Assembly: GCF_007859735.1 (NCBI RefSeq)
Contig: NZ_SIHI01000001.1
Location: 2,074,119 to 2,138,118 of the forward strand
Length of the DNA: 64,000 bases
Origin: Thalassoglobus neptunius
Lineage (GTDB): Bacteria; Planctomycetota; Planctomycetia; Planctomycetales; Planctomycetaceae
Direction: 5' to 3'
This document shows, piece after piece, positions 25,476 through 33,647 of this stretch. The notes below the pieces were generated by a model. It ran no database searches. It saw only the letters and a list, made by a program, of their open reading frames with translations, and was not told where the DNA came from. Position numbers and translations under genes: made by a program. Within the stretch, counting starts at the first letter, position 1. The number at the start of each line of letters is the position of its first letter.

Positions 25476-26060
25476 ATGATTCTCTCAAACGTCGCTATTC
25501 AACAATGTCTCGATGAAGGGAGTCTGGTGATCGAACCGGAACCGTCTCCCCGTCGACCTGGATCCGGGCAGGCGTGTCCTTATCAAACTTCGTCCGTCGA
25601 CCTTCAATTGGGGGAAGAGATCGCCTTTTTTCGTGACGAGCAACAGGCTGTGATTGACCTTCGCAATGGCGACTTTTTATCGCGAGTCGGTTTTCAGTTC
25701 GAAACAACTCTTCTCAAAGACGATGAACCGTTTATTCTGAAACCCGGACGACTCGTTCTGGGACGTACTTTCGAACGTGTCGAACTCCCAATTCGCGAAG
25801 AGAAAACGTGTCTCGCAGCCCGTGTCGAAGGGCGAAGTTCGCACGCACGATGCGGATTGCTGGTGCACTTCACTGCTCCGACGATCCATGCTGGGTTCGC
25901 AGGATCGATCGCCCTCGAACTGATCAATCTCGGCCCTTACAGCCTCGCCCTCTATCCGAAGACTCCAATCTGTCAGTTGATTGTGGAAACCGTTGAAGGA
26001 GTCCCGTTTCGGAACGACAGTCAGTTTCAAGCTCAAACTCGTCCGGGCGGACTCAGTTGA
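25476..26060 (+). CDS. dcd: dCTP deaminase
   Basis: Trimeric dUTPase-fold enzyme converting dCTP to dUTP for thymidylate synthesis. It has 194 residues; the signature is VEGRSSHARCGLLVHFTAPTI in part, with the Arg-Ser-Ser phosphate contacts and the catalytic glutamate in IALELINLG (E. coli E138 equivalent). The start MILSNVAIQQCLDEG matches the family N-terminus. It could be a bifunctional Dcd-Dut form; I cannot distinguish these by eye. A 196-base gap separates it from lpxK. Confidence 0.88.
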   Translation: MILSNVAIQQCLDEGSLVIEPEPSPRRPGSGQACPYQTSSVDLQLGEEIAFFRDEQQAVIDLRNGDFLSRVGFQFETTLLKDDEPFILKPGRLVLGRTFERVELPIREEKTCLAARVEGRSSHARCGLLVHFTAPTIHAGFAGSIALELINLGPYSLALYPKTPICQLIVETVEGVPFRNDSQFQAQTRPGGLS

Positions 26061-26166
26061 TTCTGCGATTCGTCTTTCAGCACTTGCGGTCTCATTGAAG
26101 GAATTCTGCATTCCTTCAAGAGTCACGGAGTGGACCATTGTGAGATTGGAGTTTCGCTCAGCGGAC

Positions 26167-26205
26167 AAAAAAACAGGCCGTTGACAAAAACTGCCAACGG
26201 CCTGT
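26167..26205 (-). terminator. Intrinsic terminator of the Gfo/Idh gene
   Basis: Perfect 11-bp inverted repeat ACAGGCCGTTG (26173-26183) / CAACGGCCTGT (26195-26205). On the minus strand it is followed by seven T (A-run 26167-26173). It is 127 bases past the oxidoreductase stop and may also serve dcd transcripts arriving from the other side. Confidence 0.85.
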
Positions 26206-26331
26206 TGAAGGAATCAGTTTCGATCTCTCGATCGCATTTTCACTATGTGTTCTCTGTCTCTCGCACTAGAAAACGCAGCATTCAATGAATGAAGCAATTT
26301 CCGGTGCGGACAGAGAAACCGCGAAAACGTC

Positions 26332-27681
26332 TTAGCTGCCTGGAGCTGCAAAGACGTCGGTCACTCCTGGAACTGGAACGGGGTAGCGTCCTTCGGAATC
26401 TGGAACTGTTGGCGGTGCAACGTCCCATCCGAGATCGGCCAGTGCCGGAACGATTTGTGGACCTTCGTTCAATGCTTTCTCCATGGTGATTTCGTCACCG
26501 GAGTAGGTCGCCATTCGTCCGAGGATGGAAGACATTGTGCTCATCGCACCGTATTCCGCTTCGCTGTAGGACTCGCCGTTGCGGATCGCTGCGAAGAGAT
26601 CATCGTGCTCCACCTGATACGGGTTCGGGTTTTCGCCTTTGAAGCGTTCCGAGTTTCCGTCAAACCAGTCGATGCTGCAGTTACGTGGTTTGCTTCCGTT
26701 CAGGTTGACGATTCCTTTGGTCCCGTGAATGTGCTCACTGACGCTGTTCCACACGTTGCGGATATGGCGACATTCACTGAACATGACCGAACCGTCATCG
26801 TAGGTGAACTGAACCGCGAAGTGGTCGAAGATTTCGCCGTACTTCGGATCTGTTCGCACTTCACGACCGCCCATTCCGATCGCGGAGACAGGGTACTTCT
26901 GCATGACCCAGTTTCCGATGTCGATGTTGTGAATGTGCTGTTCGTTGATGTGATCACCGCAGAGCCAGTTGTAGTAGTACCAGTTGCGCATCTGGTATTC
27001 CATTTCTGACTTCACTTGATCACGTGTACGTCGAGGATCCCAAACGCCTCCGCCGTTCCAGTAAACACGAAGAGCACGAACATCGCCGATGTCACCATCG
27101 TGAATTCGGTTGATGAAGTCGCGGTAGACGGTCTGGTGGTGTCTCTGGAGTCCGACACCAACTTTCAGGTCCTTCTCTTTCGCGATTTTGGCTGCCGCAA
27201 GAACCTGTCGGACGCCAGCTGCGTCGGTGGCCACAGGTTTTTCCATGAAGACATGGAGACCTTTGTTGACAGCATATTCGAACATCATCGGTCGGAAACC
27301 GGGAGGAGTCGCGAGGATGACGACATCGACTCCGCTGTCCATGACTTTCTGAAACGAATCGAAACCGACGAACTTGTTTTCTTCCGGAACGTCGATGATT
27401 GCCGTTTCGTCTTTGGCAACTGATCGTTCGATGTTATCGAGTGCTCCGTCCAACTGATCTCGAAACGCATCGCCCATCGCGACAAGTTTGACATTTCCCG
27501 GAGATTGAAGTGCTTGCGAGGCTGCTCCTTTTCCGCGTCCTCCACATCCAACCAGTCCGATTTTGACGACATCATCGCCACTTGCGAACGCTTTCGCCGA
27601 AACACTGCTCAGAACTCCCGTTCCCAGTGCGGCAGCAGCTGAGGTCGTTTTAAGAAAGTCTCTTCGAGTTGGTTCAGTCAT
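26332..27681 (-). CDS. Gfo/Idh/MocA oxidoreductase, Tat-exported
   Basis: NAD(P)-dependent oxidoreductase family common in planctomycetes. A twin-arginine signal TRRDFLKTTSAAAALG is at residues 5-20, followed by a Rossmann fold start VKIGLVGCGGRGKG. HVFMEKPVATDAAG holds the conserved EKP lysine, and the C-terminal alpha/beta domain contains QRHHQTVYRDFI and DHINEQHIHNIDIGNW. ATG 27681 has GGAG six bases upstream. The export signal suggests that cofactor is inserted before translocation. Substrate, probably a sugar or inositol derivative, is unknown. The gene is monocistronic, closed by the terminator at 26167-26205. Confidence 0.92.
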   Translation of the reverse strand: MTEPTRRDFLKTTSAAAALGTGVLSSVSAKAFASGDDVVKIGLVGCGGRGKGAASQALQSPGNVKLVAMGDAFRDQLDGALDNIERSVAKDETAIIDVPEENKFVGFDSFQKVMDSGVDVVILATPPGFRPMMFEYAVNKGLHVFMEKPVATDAAGVRQVLAAAKIAKEKDLKVGVGLQRHHQTVYRDFINRIHDGDIGDVRALRVYWNGGGVWDPRRTRDQVKSEMEYQMRNWYYYNWLCGDHINEQHIHNIDIGNWVMQKYPVSAIGMGGREVRTDPKYGEIFDHFAVQFTYDDGSVMFSECRHIRNVWNSVSEHIHGTKGIVNLNGSKPRNCSIDWFDGNSERFKGENPNPYQVEHDDLFAAIRNGESYSEAEYGAMSTMSSILGRMATYSGDEITMEKALNEGPQIVPALADLGWDVAPPTVPDSEGRYPVPVPGVTDVFAAPGS

Positions 27682-28003
27682 GAATACTCCACATCTCGTT
27701 TAAGAATATCTGAATCGTTGCAAAGGAGCCGATTGAGTCGACTGCGCTCATTGAGCACATCGACCGATGCAGGACTCCTTGAAATCCGAGATTCTATGAT
27801 TGCAGAATCGCTGCGAAAATACAGCCATCAGCGGATATTGACTCGTTGATGCTCGCCGGAATGCGTTTCGAATTGGGGATCGAAAACCGCTGAAGAACGG
27901 TGTTTCGCGGCCTGATTTGCAACCCTGACAAAAATCGGAACGAAAACCGGCACCGGCAGTTTACGTGGACACATCGCCCTGCCGAATTGAAACGAAGCGC
28001 ACG

Positions 28004-28077
28004 AGCACTCGCTTGCGCTGTTTCATCAGGGAAAAAGCTGAGTATGCTCGTGCGAGTGAGTGCAAACCCAATCAAAA
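28004..28077 (-). repeat. Family 1 dispersed repeat, copy C (ends diverged)
   Basis: The central 70 bases match the other copies in reverse orientation (CTCGTGCGAGTGAGTGCA and CTGTTTCATCAGGG are shared), but the terminal AGAGCA/TTGCTCT parts are replaced. It lies seven bases beyond the stop of the minus-strand Asp-box gene. The remainder of the 402-base gap 27682-28083 shows no gene and should hold the Gfo/Idh promoter. Confidence 0.75.
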
Positions 28078-28083
28078 ACCGCC

Positions 28084-29172
28084 CTAAGCCAAGATCGATT
28101 CAACTTCGGCGTTTGACAGAATGTTCATCACCAACGGCTGCGAGCCGTCATCCTGGCTCTGTTGCCATGTCGCGATCAGGCCGCGGCTTGTCGGGAAAAC
28201 GTCGACATATCGGCTGCAACCCGTTCCGTACGGGCTGATGAAGCTCGGAAAGTGGCGTGAAATTCGATGGATCTGCGAAAGGTCTCCATCACTGAAAAAT
28301 GCCAATCCGCCCAGCTCCTCACAGGAGTACCCTCGAGGGCGCGTCACAGCTTCTTTGTGTTGATCGAGGTCGCGAACACATTCGCCGCCATCGTAGAAAA
28401 CGAGTGTTGCGTCGATCTCTTCGAATGCACCCACCATCGGGACGTCCAACAGGGCTGTTCCGCGAGTCATGGCAACGTCCCAGGACATGCCTCTCGGGAA
28501 GAAGTCGGAAACGAGAGTCCCTTCGGGATCGACGAAAGCTGTGTTCGAACTCGCCCAGTTAAACGGGTGAGTGCAACAGAACACAGTCGATCCGGATTGT
28601 GGGTTGGAATAGACGAAGGGATCTTTCACGTGCAACCAGTTCGGTTCCTGACTCGAAAGAAACGGCGTCACGGAAGCGTTCTTGAGCCTCTCGACGGAAT
28701 CGGCCTTGATGGAATCGATCGTCCAAACTCCGGTTCCGGGCTTCAGGAATCCTTCGACTTCTTGCGGGTAGCCGATGTTGTCTTTCTCGGTAGAGACCAG
28801 AAGTTCCACTCCTTGATCAGTCCATCTCAGGGCACTGCCTTCAATCGACAGGACGGGTGTCTCTCCGACGTTGAGGTCAGCCTTGGACCACTTCAGAATC
28901 TTTTCGAACGAGTCTCCCTGATCGGACGATTGAAAGATCGACAGCTCGAGTCCGCGTTCTCCCGCTCCGATTCCGGTTCGCGAATCTCCGAAGTTGCGAT
29001 ACCGGCCGACGAGGTAAAGATCCCCTTCTGCGGACTCGATCATGTTCCCGCCGCCGAACCAGAAACCTGTCGACTGATCTTGAGCAGGAACGATCACTCG
29101 GGCCTTCTTTTGATCGATCAGTGCGTGGGCGAGGTTGTTGAGTTTCTCTTGGAGTTCGAGAGGCAGCGTCAT
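28084..29172 (-). CDS. Sialidase-like Asp-box beta-propeller protein
   Basis: A 362-residue soluble protein that looks like a BNR/Asp-box glycosidase-fold propeller. One clear Asp-box (SSDQGDSFEKIL) and WFGGGNMIES, VGRYRNFGD and HVKDPFVYSNP strands resemble exo-sialidase or five-bladed glycosyl hydrolase proteins. No signal peptide is seen, so a cytoplasmic location is likely, and catalytic residues cannot be assigned. ATG 29172 is chosen because AAAGGAA stands eight bases upstream. It begins one base after the stop of the BASS transporter gene, so the two are an operon. A glycoside-related role is plausible but unproven. Confidence 0.65.
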   Translation of the reverse strand: MTLPLELQEKLNNLAHALIDQKKARVIVPAQDQSTGFWFGGGNMIESAEGDLYLVGRYRNFGDSRTGIGAGERGLELSIFQSSDQGDSFEKILKWSKADLNVGETPVLSIEGSALRWTDQGVELLVSTEKDNIGYPQEVEGFLKPGTGVWTIDSIKADSVERLKNASVTPFLSSQEPNWLHVKDPFVYSNPQSGSTVFCCTHPFNWASSNTAFVDPEGTLVSDFFPRGMSWDVAMTRGTALLDVPMVGAFEEIDATLVFYDGGECVRDLDQHKEAVTRPRGYSCEELGGLAFFSDGDLSQIHRISRHFPSFISPYGTGCSRYVDVFPTSRGLIATWQQSQDDGSQPLVMNILSNAEVESILA

Positions 29173-29173
29173 G

Positions 29174-30196
29174 TCACATTTCCTTTGCGGGTTCTGTCGA
29201 TTCATTTGTTGAGATTGAAGAAGCCGAATCGGTCGGCCGTTCAGTGGTGTTCAGCGAGTCTTCAGTCTCTGCGGTTCGATTGCGGAGAAACTGGGCGAGG
29301 AGTGTTCCGGTCGTCATGCATCCAAAGGCAAACAGCCCGCACGGAAGTGCAACTCGGGGATTATCAGGGAAGAGCCCTTTCGCCAGACTCGCTCCCACGC
29401 CGGCGTTTTGCATCCCGATTTCCAGCATCAAGGCGCGTCGCATTCCGGAATCGAGACGAAGCAGTCGTCCTCCCAGTTGCCCTGCGAGAAAGCCGCCGAG
29501 ATTAATCAGCAACAGGCCCGCGATCAGCACGACAGGAAACTCTTGAATGGCCTGTCTGTTGGCCGCCACGACAATCGCAATCACCCAGAGGATACTGACG
29601 TTCGCGACGTTTCCGGAAATACGATCAGCGATCTGCTTGAGGAGTGAGAGTCGCTGACTGAAGAGTCCCAAAAGGACGGGGATCACAACTTGAATCACGA
29701 GAGAGACTGCTGATTTCGTCAGAAATTCTGCGTCCGCTTGCGCACCGAGTGTCAGTCGAAGTGCGACGGGAACAATCAGCGGAGAGAGAAGCGTGGCCGA
29801 AGTCGTCAGCCCGACGGAGTAGCTGACGTTTCCTCTGGCGACCATCGTCAATACGTTCGAAGCCATCGCACCCGGAACGCATCCGACCATGATCGTTCCC
29901 ACGCAAAGATCGCCCGTCATTCCGAAAGCCGTGGCGACTGCCCAGGCAAGAAACGGCATCGAGATGTATTGAACGGCCGTTCCACCCACAATGAGTGGCC
30001 ACCGGTTCAGGACGTTGCGAACTTCGTCTGTTGGCAACAGAGTTCCGACGCAAAACATCACAGCCGCGACGATCCAACCAATATGTGATGCACTGGCAAG
30101 AAACGGATCGAATGCGGAAGCTCCAAACAGGTTCGGCCAGAAGCCGGCCAGCATGGAACTGAGTGTGAGCCAGAGGAGAAGGTGTTTTTGCAGCAT
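29174..30196 (-). CDS. Bile acid:sodium symporter family transporter
   Basis: BASS-family membrane protein, 340 residues with nine or ten hydrophobic helices. Conserved segments: FCVGTLLPTDEVRNVL, GGTAVQYISMPFLAWAVA, GCVPGAMASNVLTMVARGNVSYSV with the crossover motif, and EIGMQNAGVGASLA. Bacterial members move organic acids such as pantoate or bile-acid-like anions with sodium. The cytoplasmic C-terminal tail is Ser/Thr/Glu-rich. It is the first gene of an operon with the Asp-box protein, suggesting uptake of a compound that the second gene product processes. Confidence 0.88.
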   Translation of the reverse strand: MLQKHLLLWLTLSSMLAGFWPNLFGASAFDPFLASASHIGWIVAAVMFCVGTLLPTDEVRNVLNRWPLIVGGTAVQYISMPFLAWAVATAFGMTGDLCVGTIMVGCVPGAMASNVLTMVARGNVSYSVGLTTSATLLSPLIVPVALRLTLGAQADAEFLTKSAVSLVIQVVIPVLLGLFSQRLSLLKQIADRISGNVANVSILWVIAIVVAANRQAIQEFPVVLIAGLLLINLGGFLAGQLGGRLLRLDSGMRRALMLEIGMQNAGVGASLAKGLFPDNPRVALPCGLFAFGCMTTGTLLAQFLRNRTAETEDSLNTTERPTDSASSISTNESTEPAKEM

Positions 30197-30295
30197 CGCT
30201 GAGTTTCGTGGTCGAATCGGAATTCGGCAGAGTAAGCGACGCAGACAAGCAGGTCCAGTATCTCCCCGGTCAAATCGCAGTCAGGTTCAACTGAA

Positions 30296-30332
30296 CCAAA
30301 AACACCACCTCAGAGAAAACTCCGAGGTGGTG
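30296..30332 (-). terminator. Intrinsic terminator of the S41 protease gene
   Basis: Stem CACCACCTC(A)GAG/CTC(C)GAGGTGGTG, 13 pairs with one G-U on the minus strand, AAAA loop, followed there by a T-run (30298-30302 as A). It is 32 bases beyond the protease stop. Confidence 0.85.
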
Positions 30333-30363
30333 CGTATGACACTTCAATTGATGTCAGCCAAGC

Positions 30364-32340
30364 TTAGTTGCTCGACAGATTCATTTGGAATGGTTGAGTG
30401 TTGATGGAAGGTGTCGTGGAAGGAATCGCTTGATGATTCGCTTCCGAATGACCATCTCGGCAAGACGCAGCTTGTTGTGCCAGTTGGAATGGGATTCCCT
30501 GGCTGATTTGTGCCAAGGCGGCGTTGATGTCCGTGTCTTGACTCGTTCCAGCAACTCCGGTTGAGGTCGATTCGGGAACGTAAACGTCCGGGGTGACACC
30601 TGCTCCAGCCATTTCGCGTCCTTTTGGGGAGTAGAACTTGGCTGTTGTCAGTTTCAACTGAGCAGAAACCGTTTCCAGTGGGAAGTGAGTCTGAACAGTT
30701 CCTTTTCCGTACGATTGTCGTCCGACGATCAAACCACGGCCGTTTTCCTGAATAGCTGCAGCGAAGATCTCACTGGCACTTGCTGAGTTTTTGTCGACGA
30801 GAACCACCAAAGGTGTGTTCCAGGTTTGCTGGTAAGTTGCCTCTTCCTGGATGTTGTCTGAAACATTTCGGCCTTTCGTTGAAACGATGGTTCCACAAGG
30901 AACGAACAGGTTGGAAACGTCGATGGCTTGGTCCAACAATCCTCCGGGATTGCCTCGCAGGTCCATGACCAGCGATTTCATTCCCTGATTGTGAAGCGAC
31001 CACAAGGCGGCTTCGAGATCTTTTCTGGAGGATGCTGAGAACTGTTTCAGGCGAACGTATCCGACTTGGTTTTGCGTATCGATCATCTTCGTGCCGGTCA
31101 CACTGCTCACGTAGATGGAGCGACGAGTGACGTTTCCGCGGTACAGTTGTCCGTTGCGGTCAATGTCGAGGGTGATCACAGTTCCGATCGATCCGCCAAG
31201 TTTTCCAGCGACAGCATTCAGGTCGAGACCGTTCATCGACTCACGGTTCACGGCGACGATGATGTCTCCTTCCTGAAGTCCGAGTTCGCTGGCTGGGCTG
31301 TTGTCAATGACTCCCACAAGAATTGCTCCTCGTGGATGTGATTCGAGTTCAACACCAATTCCCACGATGTTCTCTTCGAGGCTCACGGTTCGAATCGGTT
31401 CAGCTGTGGCTCCCGGAGCGTAGGCACTGGCTAAAGGCATGAAGGCTGAGTACTGATCGAGTGAGTCGATGGTTCCGTTGATGAACTCCAAAGCAACTGC
31501 TTCACGACGAATTCCGAGTTGACGGTTCACGAGTTCGGCAGTCCACTGCATCACCCCGACTGCTTCAGTTGCGGATCGGGCAGGCTGGCTGCGGGTGATC
31601 TGCAACAGTTCCGATTGAGTCTGTTGAATAGTGTTCTGGTTTGCAGAGGCTCCAGTGGCTCGCAGGAATGTTGGATTGCTCAAAGCAGCGACGAGGTATT
31701 CCACCGATGAAGAGACTCGAACTTCGTAAGACACAGGATTCACGTGTCGTGCATCAATCATTCGAGAGACTTCGTGGTACAAGCTGGTCAGTTGCTGCAT
31801 CGAAGCATTGGAAAGGAATCCAAGCATCTTGGGGTCAGAGAAACGTGCCGTGATTTCAGCTTGCTTCTTATCCGGTGTTGGAGCAGTCGAAGGATTCTGC
31901 GTTGGAGTGTACGGGTTCTGTGTTGGGATATTTTGATTTGGGAAATTGATCGGTGTCGAAGGGGCACCGGTTCCTGGAACAACGTATTGAGGTTGTGAAG
32001 GGAACTGCTGTTGGACAGGATTCGAGTATCCTGGAGCAGCTGGGGTGTAGGACGGGTAGGCAGGTGTTGACTGGCCCCGCCCTGGCACCACCGCCGTTCT
32101 GATCGGGGCGACGTCCTCACGGGCGAGCGGCATTCCGCGATCGTCATGAGAAATGTCGAAGCGACCTTCAGCGGCTGCGACGTTGTTCCGTTCATTATTG
32201 TTTGAAGAGAATGACGAGTGGCTTGTTGCAACGTTCTGAGTCGTCATTTCAGAGTGGGCGAACCCACCGCCGAGGAGAACGAGGAAAGCAAGCGTTGCGA
32301 CGAAAGTGCTGGTCAGGTTGTTTTTGATTGAGTGGCTCAT
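30364..32340 (-). CDS. S41 C-terminal processing protease with PDZ domain
   Basis: Exported Ser-Lys protease of the CtpA/Tsp family that trims or degrades envelope proteins. From ATG 32340 it has 658 residues: signal peptide (about 1-31), a Pro/Gln/Asn-rich linker with PTQNP repeats (about 100-160), a helical part, a PDZ domain (IVGIGVELESHPRGAILV ... SELGLQEGDIIVAVN), and the peptidase core with the catalytic Ser in DKNSASASEIF and Lys in QSYGKGTVQ. The start has AAGGAA upstream; the longer TTG frame at 32400 overlaps csrA. It follows csrA by 56 bases and is probably cotranscribed. Confidence 0.92.
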   Translation of the reverse strand: MSHSIKNNLTSTFVATLAFLVLLGGGFAHSEMTTQNVATSHSSFSSNNNERNNVAAAEGRFDISHDDRGMPLAREDVAPIRTAVVPGRGQSTPAYPSYTPAAPGYSNPVQQQFPSQPQYVVPGTGAPSTPINFPNQNIPTQNPYTPTQNPSTAPTPDKKQAEITARFSDPKMLGFLSNASMQQLTSLYHEVSRMIDARHVNPVSYEVRVSSSVEYLVAALSNPTFLRATGASANQNTIQQTQSELLQITRSQPARSATEAVGVMQWTAELVNRQLGIRREAVALEFINGTIDSLDQYSAFMPLASAYAPGATAEPIRTVSLEENIVGIGVELESHPRGAILVGVIDNSPASELGLQEGDIIVAVNRESMNGLDLNAVAGKLGGSIGTVITLDIDRNGQLYRGNVTRRSIYVSSVTGTKMIDTQNQVGYVRLKQFSASSRKDLEAALWSLHNQGMKSLVMDLRGNPGGLLDQAIDVSNLFVPCGTIVSTKGRNVSDNIQEEATYQQTWNTPLVVLVDKNSASASEIFAAAIQENGRGLIVGRQSYGKGTVQTHFPLETVSAQLKLTTAKFYSPKGREMAGAGVTPDVYVPESTSTGVAGTSQDTDINAALAQISQGIPFQLAQQAASCRDGHSEANHQAIPSTTPSINTQPFQMNLSSN

Positions 32341-32396
32341 AGTGAACACGTTCCTTGGTTCAAGAGTTGGAAGGATTCGAAGACTTTGAAGGAGGG

Positions 32397-32594
32397 TCAA
32401 ACTTTGATGGTCGGGTCAGTTGAGGTCACATTTGTGTTTCGAAGGGTCGTGTCGAGCTCCCCTCGCAAAACTCGGACATGGGCAGGAGCATCGATTCCGA
32501 TCTTCACTTTGCCGCGTCCTGTTGATATCACTTTGATGACGATGTCGTCACCGATTTGAATCGTTTCATTCTTTTTGCGTGTGAGAACGAGCAT
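32397..32594 (-). CDS. csrA: Carbon storage regulator CsrA
   Basis: RNA-binding dimeric post-transcriptional regulator, 65 residues. MLVLTRKKNETIQIGDDIVIKV at the start and the RNA-contact segment VRVLRGEL (Arg near 44) are canonical. It represses or stabilises target mRNAs by binding GGA motifs near ribosome binding sites. Its own leader has two AAGGA motifs before the ATG, consistent with autoregulation. FliW, which antagonises CsrA in many bacteria, is not in the window. The downstream S41 protease gene is close enough to share its transcript. Confidence 0.95.
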   Translation of the reverse strand: MLVLTRKKNETIQIGDDIVIKVISTGRGKVKIGIDAPAHVRVLRGELDTTLRNTNVTSTDPTIKV

Positions 32595-32601
32595 TTTTTC
32601 A

Positions 32602-32612
32602 TCCTTTTCCTT
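32602..32612 (-). promoter_or_regulatory. csrA ribosome binding site with two GGA motifs
   Basis: On the minus strand the leader reads AAGGAAAAGGATGAAAAA directly before the csrA ATG, giving two AAGGA elements (complements at 32608-32612 and 32602-32606). CsrA binds A(N)GGA, so this is a candidate autoregulatory site as well as the ribosome binding site. Confidence 0.5.
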
Positions 32613-33098
32613 GGAAATAATGTCAAGTTTCGGCTCTTCATGACCTGCGATTGGTCTTGACTTCCATCGTGGCCAAGTGAAAGAAACCTAATGCACGGGG
32701 CGTGCCAAACTCTTTGGAGGAGTTTGTTCTTGTGTTGCAACATGTTTGTTTTCAAGGGGTTCAAAAGAATTGGAAAGCTCTTTGGGAATTGGGGTTGACT
32801 CAATCCAGAAGAATTGTTTGTAAGGAATGCATCGCCGAGTGAAGCAAACTGACGACCTTACAACCGGACGTGTGTCACTTTGTTGACAATTGGCAAGTCT
32901 TGCCGGTTGGATGCTCTGAGAGTTGTGTCGAATTATGGACACTTTCGCGAAGTGCGAATTTGGTGTCCGTCGCAAATCGGAGTTTCCGACTCTGCGAATG
33001 TTGACATCCAGCCCGGCCTTTCAGGAGAGTGTCGCGGCCCGACTTTCAGGGACAAAGCCCGGACAGGCGATGGGAAGTAATGCAAAGGAACAGAAGCG
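32613..33098. other. Gene-free divergent region csrA/ispF
   Basis: About 490 bases between divergent csrA and ispF. It must hold both promoters. I see a small palindrome GGCAAG-T-CTTGCC near 32892-32904 and a TTGACA at 32883-32888 without a good -10. No ORF in it looks real. Confidence 0.4.
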
Positions 33099-33602
33099 AT
33101 GGGAGAGTCTGCGGAGTGGCGAGTTGGTCTGGGGCACGATACCCATCGACTGGAAGAAGGTCGGCGACTCGTCATCGGAGGTGTCGAGATCGATCATCAT
33201 CTCGGGGCTGTTGCTCACAGTGACGGAGACGTTTTGCTTCACGCCCTGACTGACGCCATTCTCGGGGCGCTGGGATGGGGAGATATTGGAGAATGGTTTC
33301 CTGATACCGCTGCCGAGCATGAGGGAGCCGACTCAGCTGAGCTACTCTCAAAGGTTCTCAATCGTGCGTTTGCTGCCGGATGGCACATCAACAACGTCGA
33401 CGGAATCGTTTTCGCGCAGAAGCCAAAGCTGTCGCCCTACAAGGAACAGATTGCCAATCGAGTTGCGGAGCTGCTTCAGGTTTCGGCGGAGCGCGTGAAC
33501 GTTAAAGCGAAGACCGGCGAGAAAGTCGGCCCGGTCGGACGCGAGGAAGCCCTCTGCGCTGAAGTGGTCATTATGCTCGTGAAGAAACCCGAAGCTGAGT
33601 GA
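33099..33602 (+). CDS. ispF: 2-C-methyl-D-erythritol 2,4-cyclodiphosphate synthase
   Basis: Fifth enzyme of the MEP isoprenoid pathway, converting CDP-ME 2-phosphate to MEcPP with release of CMP. It has 167 residues, near the normal 160. Metal ligands D14 and H16 in GHDTHRL and the HSDGDVLLHALTDAILGA segment with the third histidine are present, as is KAKTGEKVGPVGREEA near the C-terminus for CMP binding. AAAGGAA lies upstream of the ATG. ispD is not adjacent, so it is not the common ispDF arrangement. Confidence 0.95.
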   Translation: MGESAEWRVGLGHDTHRLEEGRRLVIGGVEIDHHLGAVAHSDGDVLLHALTDAILGALGWGDIGEWFPDTAAEHEGADSAELLSKVLNRAFAAGWHINNVDGIVFAQKPKLSPYKEQIANRVAELLQVSAERVNVKAKTGEKVGPVGREEALCAEVVIMLVKKPEAE

Positions 33603-33647
33603 CTCTCGCGATGTTCTTCGTGAGAGGAGCCGTGAAGAGTTTTCGAT

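Noticed and set aside
28267-29505. 412-codon plus-strand open frame opposite the Asp-box gene
   Set aside because: It is antisense to two genes with clear protein signatures and has no recognisable motif; an open antisense frame is expected from codon bias.
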